Both the position numbers and the translations under genes were made by a program. A DNA stretch of 64,000 nt, from positions 504,052,942-504,116,941 of the forward strand of contig NC_081410.1 of assembly GCF_030272615.1 (NCBI RefSeq). The letters are read 5' to 3'. The DNA comes from Cryptomeria japonica (taxonomy: Eukaryota; Streptophyta; Pinopsida; Cupressales; Cupressaceae). Each line of letters begins with the position of its first letter. Position 1 is the stretch's first letter. The notes below the pieces were generated by a model. The model worked only from the letters and a program-made list of their open reading frames with translations. It was not told the origin of the DNA and made no database searches. This document shows positions 36,841 to 46,769 of this stretch, one piece after another.

Positions 36841-36868
36841 GCTTTGGCATTTGATGTCAAAGGGGGAG
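36841..36868 (+). promoter_or_regulatory. Upstream PPT-like module (D)
   Basis: TTTGGCATTTGATGTCAAAG then GGGGAGAG, 204 bp before the true PPT. A further GGGGGAGAGATTG lies at 36960-36972. Confidence 0.6.
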
Positions 36869-37045
36869 AGATATATGGAAAAACACATTATCAATTAAGG
36901 AGAGATATCTATGGTGAAAATTGGTACAGGATAACATAAAATAACTCATGTTGCTTCCAGGGGGAGAGATTGTCACTTTAAGGAGATTGTTGGTTTTACA
37001 CTTGGCATTTCTGTTTTGGCACTTTGATGGTTTTTCCATCTTGTG

Positions 37046-37071
37046 TTGCCATCAATGCCAAAGGGGGAGAT
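37046..37071 (+). promoter_or_regulatory. Polypurine tract (D)
   Basis: CCATCAATGCCAAAGGGGGA then GAT, directly before TGTTGG at 37072. Confidence 0.85.
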
Positions 37072-38127
37072 TGTTGGTATTTTGGTATGGTTTTCTCATT
37101 GATGTCAACACCTACTAAATACACCTACTTTGGAGATCCAACAACATTCACTGGCAAACAGTAAACTGTGCAACAGTTACTGGTATATGATTAACCGGTA
37201 GGATATAATGTTCACCGGTACTTGGAATGACATGGAAGACACTTGGTAATGTCGAAGACATCATGTGGACACTTTATTTTGAAGTAATAATCATTGGTAT
37301 ATTCTTATTTGCATATTTTCTTTTACTGGCAAATAGGTCCAAGTTATCTAGGGTTACATCAGTAGTTTTATCTTTTCCAGATCAGCACGACACGCTATGG
37401 AGATGATTTATTATTGTTGTAAATGCATTAAGCCGACATGTTCAATTAGTTATTGCATCAGATATTGTATTGTTTGTAAAATGTTTTTATTGTAATATCT
37501 TGTAGAGCCGACCTACTAAAATTGGTCTTAGGGTATGGTATAAATGTAAGATCTTATTTGTAAGATCAAGTGTGGAATGCGAAAAAGATTCAAGTGAAAG
37601 TATATGTGAGATAAAGTAGAGGCATACACAAAGACATCATTTGAAGGTGAAGTTAGGTTTTTGTAGAAGCATATCAGCATTACATCGGTACTGAATTCAG
37701 CATATGAAGATGCAATTTTTGTGCAGTACATTCTTATTGGATTTAACCATCCAACTGTAGTCAGTGTGACTCCCATTTGTGATTGAGCAGTGAGCTCTAG
37801 GTTGTTGGCCTTTCTGCATGTGCAGACCCCTCTTGTACACTTACTATCTGTAGTAGTATCATCTGATTGTGGGTAAGGTTTCCCACCATGGTTTTTCCCC
37901 TTACAGGGTTTCCACGTACAAATATTGGTGTCATGTGTTGTGGATGACTTTGTGCTTATGTTTCATGCATTAATTCTTATCGGTATAGCAATTTACTATT
38001 AACACTGTCTACCGGCATACTTAATTGATTTACCGGTATTAAGTATTAAGTTGGTTAATAAGTTTTTGGTTTGAATTTATTTGATAACTGATTCACCCCC
38101 CACTCTCAGTTGTCTCTGGGACCTACA
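37072..38127 (+). repeat. 3' LTR of D (1,056 bp)
   Basis: Pairs with 31461-32514. Many differences are C/T or G/A, often at CpG sites such as ACCGG to ACTGG, consistent with methylation decay. Confidence 0.93.
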
Positions 38128-38850
38128 CTTGCAGCTTCAACTATTGTTATGTTCATCTTTTCTGCTATGCCATTTTGTTGTGGTGTCCTCGAAGAAGACA
38201 TCTGTCTCTTGATATCCTATTCATCACAATACTTAACAAATTCCTCAGATGCAAATTCACCTCCCTGGTCTGATCTTAAACACTTCAAGTTCTTACTGAT
38301 TTCATTTTCAACCAGAGCTTTAAATGATTTAAATTTACTAAAAGCTTATGATTTCTCCTTCAAAAATGTCACCCACATCATTTTAGAATAGCCATCAGTG
38401 AAAATCATGAAATACCTATCACCATAATAATCGTTTGTTCTCATAGGGCCACATAAATTAGTATGTACCAAATCTAAAATATTCTTAGAAATACAATTCT
38501 TTCTCTTGAAAGAAATAGAGGTTATCTTACCGATTTGACAATCTTTGCATATCACACTATCCAGTTTGAAAAGTTGGGGCAATCCTCTTACAACACTTGA
38601 CTTGCTTATCTTAACCAAATTATCAAAATTAACATGACAACATCTTTTATGCCATAACCAATTGTCTTCCATTATTGAAACCAAACAACTATTAATATTA
38701 CTATTCAAATAGAATAAGTTACCTCTAGCTTGCTTCCCGGTAGCAATCAATTCACAATTACCTCCAAGAATTTTGCAGACTCCACTTTTAAAATCAATAA
38801 AATAGCCTTTATCATTGAGCTGACCAACACTTAAGATTATTCTTTAGACC
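38128..38850 (-). pseudogene. Copia integrase N-terminal part (C); first Asp is Asn
   Basis: Reads EDNWLWHKRCCHVNFDNLVKIS, CKDCQIGKIT, LDLVHTNLCGPMRT, YGDRYFMIFTDGYSKMMWVTFLKEKS, then KCLRSDQGGEF and TPQQNGIAEKMN up to the D insertion. The first catalytic Asp is Asn (codon at plus 38457-38459, GAT to AAT). The second Asp and the Glu remain. A stop (plus 38344-38346) follows KEKS. Confidence 0.88.
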
Positions 38851-38856
38851 ATCAAC

Positions 38857-39300
38857 CTAAAACACATCATCAACATTACTCTTCCCATTTAGAGAGATTG
38901 AACCTTTACCTTTCACCATGAAAGGATAGTTATTTCCAAATCTAACAACACCTCCATCAAATTCATTAAGGGATATGAAATTACTTTTATCTTCGGTCAT
39001 GTGTAGTGAGAAGCCACTGTCTACAATCCATTCATCACTATTCTCCATATGAGATACTAGTGTCTTTTCATCTGACAATTCCTCCTTCATGGCTACAAAC
39101 ACAATTTCTTCATTGTCATCTTCATCTATAGACTCCTCATCGGTCAAACCTTCATCTACTGCAACATAACAATTTTTCTTGCCCTTTCCTTTGAATATTC
39201 TAAAATTTTCTTTCTTATTAGTGTTAGGGAAATTAGCAGCAATATGACCAATTTTACTACAAGAGAAACACTTCAAAGGTAGCTTTCCTTTATACTTACC
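38857..39300 (-). pseudogene. Copia zinc knuckle and protease (C)
   Basis: The knuckle CFSCSKIGHIAANF has Phe in place of the fourth ligand, Cys. The linker is acidic (DEGLTDEESIDEDDNEEIVF). The protease NSDEWIVDSGFSLHMT keeps Asp-Ser-Gly but has lost the Cys and first His of the usual CSHH motif. It ends GKSNVDDVF before a stop at 38857. Confidence 0.85.
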
Positions 39301-39845
39301 AGTGCCTCAAGTTCCATCTATTGATCTTCATTGTCTTCATTTCCCTAGTTACTTCCATGAATTGCCTTGCACTCATGATTTTGACATATATCTTTTCCTT
39401 TTCTAGCAGATGAACTGGTAACAAAAGCTTTAAAGGCTGATTTAGTAGATTTTGTCACACTATTGCCAAAACAATTTAACTCAAAAGTTGTAATCTTACC
39501 AATCGATGAATCAACAATTACCTTATCCTTTGAAATAGATCTAATTTATTGGATTGCAGATACTCTTATAACATACTGAGGTTGAAGAGTTCGAAGCATT
39601 TTACTTACTATAGCATCATCTTCTATTTTACCTCCAGCTCACTGCCAACAATTTCTTTGATTCTCAAACCATACTGTGCAATATTTTATCCTTCAAGCAT
39701 TCTCATGTCATCAAACTTTCCTCTCAAGCTTTCATCTTTGGCTCTTTGAACATGTTCATCTCCTCCATAGATTGTATCTAAATTTTCCCAAACCTCACCT
39801 ATAGTTTCCAATCCTTGAACATCAGTATATTATGAATCAGATAAA
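39300..39845 (-). pseudogene. Copia gag C-terminal part (C), cut by G
   Basis: Degraded gag domain: a WENLDTIYGGDEHVQRAKDESLRGKF-like stretch near 39700-39800, matching element H gag (DKLISMYGGDEHVQRAKVDS), then scattered fragments with many stops. The N-terminal portion is at 46496-46740 beyond G. Confidence 0.75.
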
Positions 39846-39850
39846 GTACT
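39846..39850. other. Target-site duplication of G, left copy
   Basis: GTACT here and GTACT at 46491-46495, a perfect match; the interrupted sequence is C gag. Confidence 0.88.
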
Positions 39851-40633
39851 TGTTGGCATTCTACACTCTAGTGAGAAATGATGGTGTTGTCATTGATAGC
39901 AACCTACAGGCAACCACCTAGTATTCATCTGGTAATTCACCGGCAGACACTACCACTAACATACACTTCACCAGCAATGACAAGAATGTATACCGGCACC
40001 CTAGCCAATAGGGTTTTGTTTATTATATTTAATTATAAATATCTTTTGTAAAGCCGACATGGCATATTGTAATAAGACTCATATATGTATGAGATCTTGT
40101 AAATCATTTTTATAGAGATAGGATGGACACATGGATAATATAGAAGTGATGAACAAATATTAAGGCAGATTTTATATAAGGGTTTATGGTTATAGTATAA
40201 GCTTAAACCGGTATTGAACCTGGCATAGCAGATGTTGAATTATAGTAGTACATTATATTGGACTCTCATAATCCATTGTGTAAGTTAGTGAGACTTCCTT
40301 TTGTAATTGAGAAGTGAGCTCTAGGCAGTTGGCCTTCTTGCATGTGCAGGCCCCTCTTGTAAGTAATATCCATTCATTGGCTGGTGAGTGAATATTGTGG
40401 GTCATAAATACCATTGAGGTTTTTGCCACACCATCTTTCCTCATTAAACATCTTATGTTATGGTGTGTTTTCTATGATGTCTTTACTATTCCTATTTATT
40501 GCATTAATTCTTGTTTACCGGTACACTTTTTTGGAATGCAAAATACTTAATAAGGTTAAATATTATGTTAATCGATTAGATAATGATTCACCTACCCCTC
40601 TCAGTATCTTTGGGACTATCATTAATACTAACA
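39851..40633 (+). repeat. 5' LTR of G (783 bp)
   Basis: TGTTGGCATTCTACACTC to CATTAATACTAACA. TATA-like TATATAAG at 40173-40180. A decayed hairpin motif is at 40407-40445, and GATTCACCTACCCCTCTCAG about 50 bp before the end. Confidence 0.92.
40173..40180 (+). promoter_or_regulatory. TATA-like box in G LTR
   Basis: TATATAAG, kept at the matching site of the 3' LTR (46028-46035). Confidence 0.45.
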
Positions 40634-40635
40634 AT

Positions 40636-40647
40636 TGGTATCAGGGC
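40636..40647 (+). promoter_or_regulatory. Primer-binding site (G)
   Basis: TGGTATCAGGGC, two bases after the LTR. One change (A to G) from the initiator Met-tRNA complement. Confidence 0.88.
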
Positions 40648-40704
40648 CTGGTCCTCTATTTTCAAAAGTCTAACAACTTAAGGAAGATTCTGACACTGGT
40701 AAAG

Positions 40705-41816
40705 ATGGAGAATTTAAGAAAGAAATTAGAAGGAGCTCTTGTGGACTAAGATGCAGAGAAGTTGAAGAATATCAAACTTGAAGATGATCTAAGGAGTGTA
40801 CAAGAATTCATTCAAGGACTTCAGGAGAATCTCACTATTGCCAGAAATAAGAGAAAATAATTTCATGAGAAGATGCAAAGTAATGATGATGAAAATGAAA
40901 CTCTTATTGAGCTTATAAACAAGATAAGGTAAGAAAACATGACCTTGAGGAATGAAATGCAAGACATGACTATGAGATTTTATAAAGACATTGAAGACAG
41001 AAAGAAGAATGAAGATGACTTGACTAGGAGACTCAATGATGCTAGAAATGAAAATCTAAGACTTAGTCATGAAAATGATATATTGAAGATAGATTTGATT
41101 CACATGGGACATGATAAAACTGAACTTATGAGATAAAAGGGAATTTTTGAAAATGAGTTGGCTACTGCAAATCAACATAAAGAGAAATTCAAGAAAAGTT
41201 TAGAAGAACTTGATGGTATGCTGAAAAGTTAGAAACCTAATGGAGACACTAATGGACTTGGATTTGAAGTTGGAGAAAGTTCCAGTATTGCAAATAATCA
41301 TGATCATAGTAAACCAGTAAGACAACCCAATGCTTACAAATTTAATGGGAAATGCTTTAACTGTAACAAGTATGGTCATAGAGAAAATTAGTGTAGATCT
41401 AGAAACAATCAGAACATTAACGCACCCACCGGTTAATGTTCCAAATGCAACAAAATTGGTCACAATTCAGAAAACTGCAGAATGAATGTAAGATGTTATG
41501 TTTGTGGAAGATTTGGGCACTTATCTAATCAATGCAGAACACAAACTGGCATAGGATATGGAAAGGCTATTTAGAAAAACAATGTGACTTTTTATGCTTG
41601 TAACAAGATTGGACATATTGCAAAAATTTGTAGAAGCAAGACTTCACCGGCAAATAATAAAGGACCTAGTTTGAAAGGCAAAGAGAAGGTTGATGAGGTA
41701 AAGCAAGAATTTTTAAGACAATGGATTAGAAAGACAGATCAGAATGTTGATGAGACTATTCCTTCACCGGTAGAACAGAGTATTACTCCACCGACAGGAG
41801 ACTCATCATCCAACTA
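40705..41816 (+). pseudogene. Gag-like coiled-coil protein with four zinc knuckles (G)
   Basis: The frame starts at MENLRKKLEGALVD, 58 bp after the PBS, and runs about 370 codons with six or so in-frame stops. Residues about 10-170 are heptad-rich (ENMTLRNEMQDM, DLTRRLNDARNENLRLSHEN), a predicted coiled coil. Then SLEELDGMLKS and TNGLGFEVGESS resemble the segment before the zinc finger in SIRE/Maximus-type copia gag. Knuckles: CFNCNKYGHREN-stop-C (41353), CSKCNKIGHNSENC (41437), CYVCGRFGHLSNQC (41494), and FYACNKIGHIAKIC (41590; first Cys is Phe). The normal N-terminal gag domain is missing. Probable role: RNA binding and packaging (inference). Confidence 0.8.
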
Positions 41817-42121
41817 AAAAGTTAATCCTTGGGGGTATTGCAAGAAGTTGAAAATCATGCAAGTTTACCCTTGATGGATGGTGAGAAGATGGACTTATTC
41901 TCTACCGGCAGATGTGTTAAGTTTCACTTAATCGACAAGCATTTATTGCGGTTGTTGGAGGAAAAGACATTATAAATCATTGATTTTCTCTCTTTTTGAA
42001 TTCACCAAGCATTCAAACTTTCAAAGAGTGTGAAATCTGAGTGAGGGAATCCAAGGTGAAGAAGTGAAGCAAGCTCTTTCAAGCACTCAAACCATTATCA
42101 GGTAGATTAAGGTATTTATCA

Positions 42122-45100
42122 ATGGCTTCCTCCTCTGCTCTGAAATTTATTGCAAACCCTACTATTGTAGAAGTTGTGAAGTGCCCTAGACCCATTTTTA
42201 AGATCATTCCCAAGATAGTGAAATAGGTTGATTCCCTAGGTGCTTTTTCAAAAATTCCAAAAGTTGTTGCTTATGCCAAAGACCCTAGAATCTATATTCA
42301 TTGAAATATTGAGGAATTAGGTTCAGAGGAAATATTGAAAATGTTTAAAACTGTTATCTGTGATGAAAATGGAAATGTAAAACCCAAACACAAGGTAATT
42401 GAGACTTTAGGTTTTTATTGGAAATCTTGGACATCCCTGATTTTCCTAAGGAGGTAGTAAGAATTGTCCTTAGCAGAGTTCATGGAGAATTCTTTTGGCT
42501 AGATTATGTTTGTAAAATTGCTAGAGAATCAGTTAGGGTAGTGACTAGTTTACCCTCCGTCGGTAGTAGGCCAGATAAAACTAAGAAGGTTCCTAATAAT
42601 ATTGTCATGATATTAACATGAGAAACATATGATAGCAGATCCCTGAGAATAAATGATGTTAAGGATGTGAATGTTAGATTTATAAGCATGATCCTAGGTT
42701 ATAAAACCACACATGCAAACCGACTCAACTCTGTTTCTAGTCTTTGTATTAAAAGTGCATATGATATGGTCAACAATGATGGAAAAATAGATATATGTGA
42801 GTGGTTAAAAGATGAATTGATAGATAATATGAAAAAGATCAAAGGTGATAAGAAAGGTACTTTTCATTTTGGCAATCTTCTGGTATGTGTGATGTTGTAT
42901 CTCACAAAAGAGGTTCCCGGTATTGGTAAGAAAGACTTTGGTTATGATATACCCATAGGCAAACAACTGCTAGAAATATTCATTGGTATGGTAACTGATA
43001 AGGATAACAATATAATAGAGTACTTCAAAAAATTTAAAGAAAAAATGAAAACAAGAGAGAGAGATTACCACAAAGGTATTATAGACAAGTATGAAAAAGA
43101 AATATGTTTTGTAATTAAAAAGGATGAGATATGGATGGAGGCAGTTCTTCCTAGAACTATATGGGTAACAGAAATGGGGTATGAGGTAGATGTAAACATC
43201 ATTGAAACTTATGCCAAAGCTCTATTAGAAACCCCTAGAGAACTAGAAGAAAAGGTTTTTGGAAATGCACAAACAATAGAAAGTGATGTACAAACATTGA
43301 AACAAAGAAAGAGAAGAGAAAATTACATAAGGAGTGCATCTAAACAAGTTAAGGAAATAAAAGAAAATGTCATGAACATAACTAGAATAAAGGAAAGTGA
43401 CTTAGAAGGATTACAACCGAAGGCACATCTCTCACTGGTTGGTACATCCTCTGACAGTGAAATTCCTGCTGAGTTTAAAAGAGTTGATAGGAAGAGAAAA
43501 ACCTCATCGGTACCCTCTCCTCCTCCCAAGAAAACAAGAACACCAAGGCAAAAGCAACAAGCAGTGAGACCATCGAAAAAGAAGTTGACACCATAGAAGA
43601 AAAAGAAACAATAGGTTATACCACCATTGGACAACTTACTGAGTGAGATAACTGATTAAGGCAACTTAGCTAATGTTAGCAAACTGTACAATACATTTAC
43701 TAATGCAGAGAAAGAAAGTATTGAGAACGACATTATTTTACATCTTGATATTTATAAGAAATTATTAATTGAAGTTGTAGATGATTTGCGTAATGAATTA
43801 TATAGATGGTTAGATGCAAAGTGAATTGCAGTCATGGAGCTTGACAAGAAACTAAAGATTGAAAAACTACTAGCTATACATCCGGTCAACTCTGTAGAAG
43901 AAATTGATGAATTAATTAGTGAAGCTAATAGATCAGTTTTTGCAAGTGGAAACTGACATGTGAGCCTAATGGTTGGTAGAGTCAATGAAGTCATAGAAGA
44001 AACAATAGACAAGTGGGATATTTTCTTTGTTGAGAAGGAAAAATGGGAAGAGTTGAACAGACCAAAGAAAACTTTCAAAGTTTATCAGAAAGACAGAGAC
44101 AAGGGGAAAGGTAAGGTGGGTGGAATACCCAACATTAAGGTAACTGACAACCTACCACCACCTTTAGTTACTCCACCAGTACAAACTGATAACACACCAG
44201 CTACTAAGAATGTGGATACACCACATGAGGATACCAACCCTGAGTCAGAAATTTTGTACACTATGAATATTGACACTTAGGAAGTAAATATTGTAGTTGA
44301 TAAGGAGAACAAAAAGGAAAAGAAAAATGATATTTCTACTGAGCAACCAACAAATAATATTGAGATTGAGACACAAAATGATCAAGTTGAGCATTCAATG
44401 GAAACATTGGACAGTAGAATGGTTACTGATAATATTGATGCAAGCACTAAGAAGCCTGCAGAGACAGTAACTGAAACACCAATAGTGGATAACACAGAAA
44501 AACAAACTGAGAAACTGGCAGAGTCATAGGTACACATTGAGGTAGTGAAACCGGCAATCACAAAGAAACCAAAACCATTGCTAGTGGAAATACAAACACA
44601 GACTAACCCACTAGAGGTCGATTCGGGCAAATTGGTTACTCCGATCGGAAGCACATAAATTGTAAAGGTAGTTGGCCAGACATCTGGTACTTCACTAACA
44701 AAATTTAGACCTACTAATGTGACTGAAGTACTTTTTGGACTCAATAAAGAAAATAATAGATTTTAATGCATTGGCCTATAAGGCAATTGATGACAGAATT
44801 CCTATTCTTAAGTTGATTGCACCCAAATGCAATTTAGAGCATGTAAAGGATTTTTGAGGTCAGTTAGACACATTGTCTAAATATATTATTGGTAATATAT
44901 TAACAGTTGATCAAATAAATGAAGAAACATTCAAGGAGAAAATGGAAAAAGAAAAAGGAAAATTGTGTGAGGAAACAATAAACAAGTGCACAAAACACAT
45001 CAATACACTTTTACTGGCACTGAATAAAACAATTTTGGAGTATAAAGAATTGTACATAGATACTTGCAAGACAAATATGTTGACAGTTGACATTGATAAG

Positions 45101-45460
45101 GAAATAAGAAAAGTTAAAAAGGAGATAAATGATATAGCTGATAATATCATTGGTTCATCTGAACCTATATCAATTATTGCACAAGAAATTACTGGATTTG
45201 AAGAAAAACTGGAGAAGTTAGAGAAAGAGAAGGAAAGGATAAGGGAAAAGCTAGAGAGCTTAAGTGCAAACTAAGTCCTAAGTTAGATAGCCTTATCTCT
45301 CTAAGGAAAGAAATCTCTAAGGAATTAATTCAAGGACAAAAGACACCAGAGGAACATATGCATCATCTCACTGGTGCAATTCAGAGAACTGAGGCAGCTA
45401 TGAAGGACAATAACATATTTATACAAAGCTTAAACTTGGTATTAGAAGATGTATTCTAGA
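42122..45460 (+). pseudogene. Unrecognised long ORF of G (about 1,100 codons)
   Basis: Starts MASSSALKFIANPTIVEVVK at 42122. After a frameshift near 42415, one frame runs to about 44750 with about ten stops; a second shift leads to the last frame, ending near 45460. The longest clean part is 42667-43596 (309 codons). Visible parts: an alpha/beta-like N-terminal half (HGEFFWLDYVCKIA, GTFHFGNLLVCVMLYL); a basic, proline-rich stretch at about 43485-43595 (KRKTSSVPSPPPKKTR), likely a nuclear or nucleic-acid-binding tail; a low-complexity Thr/Pro/Glu-rich middle; and a C-terminal coiled coil (EEKLEKLEKEKERIREKL). No signal peptide or membrane segment. The N-terminal half loosely recalls the 'putative plant transposon protein' domain of some plant repeats, at low confidence. 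Function unknown. Confidence 0.7.
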
Positions 45461-45523
45461 TTGTAACCAACCGGCTACAAAGTTCAAGCTGAAATCTCCA
45501 CTCATTTGACAATTTTTGACAGC

Positions 45524-45550
45524 CTTTGTCATTGATGTCAAAGGGGGAGT
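45524..45550 (+). promoter_or_regulatory. Upstream PPT-like module (G)
   Basis: TTTGTCATTGATGTCAAAGG then GGGAGTAG, 144 bp before the PPT. The TTTGTCATTGATGTCAA part also occurs just inside the D and H LTRs. Confidence 0.6.
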
Positions 45551-45667
45551 AGTGGACAAACAAAAATGGTCATCAGAGGAGATCATCTTCTTAGGGGGAG
45601 CACACATTTTTGGTAAAATTTTGGACTTCACTTTTTGGGACAGATTTTTGGATTTTTCTCATGAGTG

Positions 45668-45693
45668 TTGCCATCAATGCCAAAGGGGAAGAT
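45668..45693 (+). promoter_or_regulatory. Polypurine tract (G)
   Basis: CCATCAATGCCAAAGGGGAA then GAT before TGTTGG. Confidence 0.85.
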
Positions 45694-46490
45694 TGTTGGC
45701 ATTCTACACTCTAGTGAGAAATGACGGTGTTGTCATTGATGGAAAGCTACCGGCAACCTACAAGTAGCCACCCAACATTCATCTGGTAAATCACCGGTAG
45801 ACATCAGCACTAACATACACTTCACCGATAGTGACAAGAATGTATATCAACACCCTAGCCGACAGGATTTTGTTTATTGTATTTAATTGTAAAGATCTTT
45901 TTGTAAAGATGACATGGCATATTGTAATAAGACTCATATATGTATGAGATCTTGTAAATCATTTTGATAGAGATAGGATGGACACATGGATAATATAGAA
46001 GTGATGGGCTAATATTAAGGCAGATTTTATATAAGGGTTTATGGTTATAGTATAAACTTAAACCAGTACTAAACCTGGCATAGCAAATGCTGAATTGTAG
46101 CACTACCTTATATTGGATTCTCATAATCCATTTTGTAAGTCAGTGAGACTTCCTTTTGTAATTGAGTAGTGAGCTCTAGGTAGTTGGCCTTCCTGCATGT
46201 GCATGCCGCTCTTGTAAGTAATATCCATTCACTGGCCAGTGAGTGAATATTGTGGATCACAAATCCCACCAAGGTTTTTCCCACATCGGGTTTCCTCACT
46301 AAAAATCTTGTGTTATGGTGTGTTTTCTATGTTGTCTTTACTATTCCTATTTATTGCATTAATTCTTGTTTACCGATACACTATTTTGGAATGCAAAATA
46401 CTTAATAAGATTAAATATTATGTTAACTGGTTAGATACTAATTCACCCCCCCCCTTCTCAGTATCTTTGGGACTATCATTAATCCTAACA
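45694..46490 (+). repeat. 3' LTR of G (797 bp)
   Basis: Pairs with 39851-40633 and is followed by the GTACT TSD. Hairpin at 46266-46299; the C-run near 46445-46454 is longer than in the 5' copy. Confidence 0.92.
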
Positions 46491-46495
46491 GTACT

Positions 46496-46740
46496 TATAA
46501 TAGATTCTAGGGATTGCATGTTATCTTTCTTCTCTCTGAGTTCATCCGATATCAAGGGAGTAGTGGTAAGAGCAACATATGTTGATTCAACTTGCTTCCA
46601 ATATTGTGCACCAAGACCTTCGATGTAGATCTTCATTTTGTCTTTCCAGATCTTGTAGTTATCCTTGTTGAACTTAGGATCCTCTTTCTTATCATCTTGA
46701 CTTCCTCAGAATCTTTCCCTCAAGCAGTTAGGCTTTCTAC
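46496..46740 (-). pseudogene. Copia gag N-terminal part (C)
   Basis: Reads NKDNYKIWKDKMKIYIEGLGAQYWKQVESTYVALTTTP then SDELREKKDNMQSLESIIST. This is the start of the copia gag domain, cut off at the G insertion and continued at 39845. Confidence 0.82.
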
Positions 46741-46752
46741 ACATAGAGGACC

Positions 46753-46768
46753 AAAGCTCTGATACTAA
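46753..46768 (-). promoter_or_regulatory. Primer-binding site (C)
   Basis: The minus strand reads TTAGTATCAGAGCTTTGG beside the 5' LTR; one change (TGG to TAG) from the tRNA-Met(i) complement. Confidence 0.85.
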
Positions 46769-46769
46769 T

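Larger units (their letters stand above)
31461..38127 (+). mobile_element. Element D: copia retrotransposon nested in C
   Basis: Complete 6,667-bp plus-strand element with LTRs 31461-32514 and 37072-38127, PBS, gag, protease, integrase, RT, RNase H and PPT. It sits inside C's integrase on the opposite strand. LTRs differ at about 27 of 480 compared bases (5-6% by hand). In-frame stops at 33920, 34110, 34517, 34880, 35005, 36062 and 36337, a gag frameshift, and a 9-bp loss of the RT active site make it non-autonomous. Confidence 0.95.
39851..46490 (+). mobile_element. Element G: pol-less LTR retroelement nested in C
   Basis: 6,640 bp with LTRs 39851-40633 and 45694-46490, a PBS, two PPT-like modules and a perfect GTACT TSD. 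The 5.06 kb interior encodes no protease, integrase, RT or RNase H in any frame. Instead it has a coiled-coil ORF with four zinc knuckles and a long second ORF unlike any pol domain. LTRs differ by about 8-10%, plus small indels. It must have moved with enzymes supplied by another element. The shared ACCGG words and LTR style point to a D-like partner (inference). Confidence 0.92.

Noticed and set aside
42122-45460. Env-like protein in G
   Set aside because: No signal peptide, no transmembrane segment and no fusion-peptide-like stretch is visible.
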